A stretch of 64,000 bases of DNA from positions 1-64,000 of the forward strand of contig JBBDNK010000026.1 in assembly GCA_040877625.1 (NCBI GenBank), read 5' to 3'. A model generated the notes under the pieces. It saw only the letters and a program-made list of their open reading frames with translations. It was not told where the DNA came from and ran no database searches. This document shows, piece by piece, positions 63,051 through 64,000 of this stretch (within the stretch, counting starts at the first letter, position 1; the number at the start of each line of letters is the position of its first letter). The stretch is from Methylonatrum sp040877625 (lineage in GTDB: Bacteria; Pseudomonadota; Gammaproteobacteria; Nitrococcales; Aquisalimonadaceae). Both the position numbers and the translations under genes were made by a program.

Positions 63051-64000
63051 TCACTCCATGCCCAGTTTTTTCAGCTTGTACCGCAGGGCCCGGAAGCTGA
63101 TTCCCAGCAGTTGTGCGGCGGCGGTCTTATTGTTGCCGGTTTTCTCCAGCGCCTTGGTAACCACCGTTCGTTCTATGTCCTCCAGGTAATCTTCCAGTGC
63201 GAAGCTGTCGTCCGGTTCGGGGACGGCGCCCACGGCGCCGCGCGCCGCCGCGCCGCGACCCACGGGCTCATGCTCGGGGAGTTGCAGGTCGTCATCCTGA
63301 ATGGAGTCGCCTTCACACAGGGTCAGCGCCCGCTCGAGTATGTTTTCCAGTTCACGAACGTTGCCGGGGAACGGGTAGTGGACCAGCGCCTCCAGCGCGG
63401 AATTGGCCAGCTGGATATTACGCATGCCGTTTTCGCCGGTCAGGCGGCGGAGTACATGGTCCACCAAGGTGGGGATATCTTCCTGGCGCTCCTTGAGGCT
63501 GGGCACATGCAGGTTGATGACATTGATGCGGTAGAACAGATCCTGCCGGAATTCTCCCGCGTCCACCAGCGCCGCCAGATCCTTGTGGGTGGCACTGAGT
63601 ATGCGCACGTCAACGGAGACTTCCTGCTGACCGCCGACGGGGCGTATGGCCCTTTCCTGGATGGCGCGAAGCAATTTGACCTGCATATGCTGCGGCAATT
63701 CCGCGACTTCATCCAGAAACAGCGTGCCGCCGTCAGCTGCCTGAAACAGGCCTTCCTTATGGCCAGTGGCACCCGTAAAGCTGCCTTTGACGTGGCCGAA
63801 AAATTCGCTTTCCATCAGTTCCGTGGGGATGGCGCCGCAGTTGATGGGCACAAAGGGTTTGTCGGCACGGCCACCCTTCTGGTGAATGGTGCGTGCAACC
63901 AGTTCCTTGCCGGTGCCGGATTCGCCACTGATATAAATGGGTGCATTGCTACGCGCGAGTTTTACGATGGTGCCGCGGATTCGCAGCATGGCCGGGGAAT
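63051..64000 (-). CDS. pilR: Type IV pilus sigma-54 response regulator PilR (C-terminal part)
   Basis: The frame runs off the right window edge, so the receiver domain is not seen. The AAA+ domain has SGESGTGKELVA (Walker A), the sigma-54 loop as GSFTGA, GGTLFLDEV (Walker B) and the arginine finger region FRQDLFYRINV. After a linker with LEDYLEDIER, a Fis-type helix-turn-helix ends the protein (TAAAQLLGISFRALRYKLKKLGME). The tail is closer to PilR than to NtrC. It activates pilA, directly downstream. Confidence 0.94.
   Translation of the reverse strand, partial: SPAMLRIRGTIVKLARSNAPIYISGESGTGKELVARTIHQKGGRADKPFVPINCGAIPTELMESEFFGHVKGSFTGATGHKEGLFQAADGGTLFLDEVAELPQHMQVKLLRAIQERAIRPVGGQQEVSVDVRILSATHKDLAALVDAGEFRQDLFYRINVINLHVPSLKERQEDIPTLVDHVLRRLTGENGMRNIQLANSALEALVHYPFPGNVRELENILERALTLCEGDSIQDDDLQLPEHEPVGRGAAARGAVGAVPEPDDSFALEDYLEDIERTVVTKALEKTGNNKTAAAQLLGISFRALRYKLKKLGME

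Noticed and set aside
1..64000. CRISPR arrays, rRNA genes, integrases, transposases, complete insertion sequences
   Set aside because: None could be supported. No regularly spaced direct repeats or recognisable transposase or integrase proteins were seen.

Overview
The window looks like chromosomal DNA of a high-GC gammaproteobacterium. Gene content and order resemble the Pseudomonas / Ectothiorhodospiraceae-Chromatiales type: lptD-surA-pdxA divergent from amgK-murU; mreBCD-mrdA-rodA-mltB-rlpA-dacA divergent from gatCAB; hemA-prfA divergent from a TPR lipoprotein-lolB-ispE-tRNA(Gln)-prs-rplY-pth-ychF-tRNA(Met) run; and a PilR/PilA type IV pilus end. The assignment to a lineage is inference from synteny and base composition, not a search.

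Layout. 1-4.8 kb: outer-membrane biogenesis (pdxA, surA, lptD, minus strand). 5-9.2 kb: amgK-murU peptidoglycan recycling genes joined to a GCS2-type ligase and an M14/AstE-like zinc hydrolase. 9.2-10.9 kb: ElyC/YdcF-like protein, lipB, ybeD. 11-17.6 kb: an accessory block (hybrid sensor kinase, twin-receiver protein, LysR regulator, LeuC-like protein lacking key residues) inserted where ybeD and dacA are neighbours in related genomes. 17.6-26.4 kb: cell-shape and murein operon, minus strand. 26.5-34.2 kb: gatCAB, hslO, prmC, a Trm112-like protein, DAHP synthase, dksA. 34.3-37.5 kb: znuA-znuC-znuB plus a PCuAC metallochaperone behind a candidate Zur site. 37.5-47.2 kb: prfA, hemA, the TPR/lolB/ispE/prs/rplY/pth/ychF block and two tRNAs. 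47.3-60 kb: second accessory region with a GOLD-like secreted protein, a 7TM sensor kinase, a 2485-residue DUF4347 surface protein fused in frame to a complete OmpA-like porin, a response regulator and a short PilB/GspE-family ATPase. 60-64 kb: two type IV pilins flanking an O-antigen-ligase-type membrane protein, then pilR cut by the window end.

The most unusual items are: (a) the 2485-aa polypeptide, which contains a GlyGly-CTERM-like tail followed at once by an internal signal peptide and a full OmpA protein, with a sensor kinase and a response regulator on either side; (b) a LeuC/aconitase-superfamily protein that has lost two of three [4Fe-4S] cysteine ligands and the catalytic Asp-His motif in an intact reading frame, with its own divergent LysR gene; (c) two families of palindromic intergenic repeats, one a nested ~200-bp element present at 31.0 kb and at the left window edge, the other a short RGGAGNCNCTGNYYTATTC element seen three times; and (d) sigma-54 promoter motifs in front of both pilin genes.
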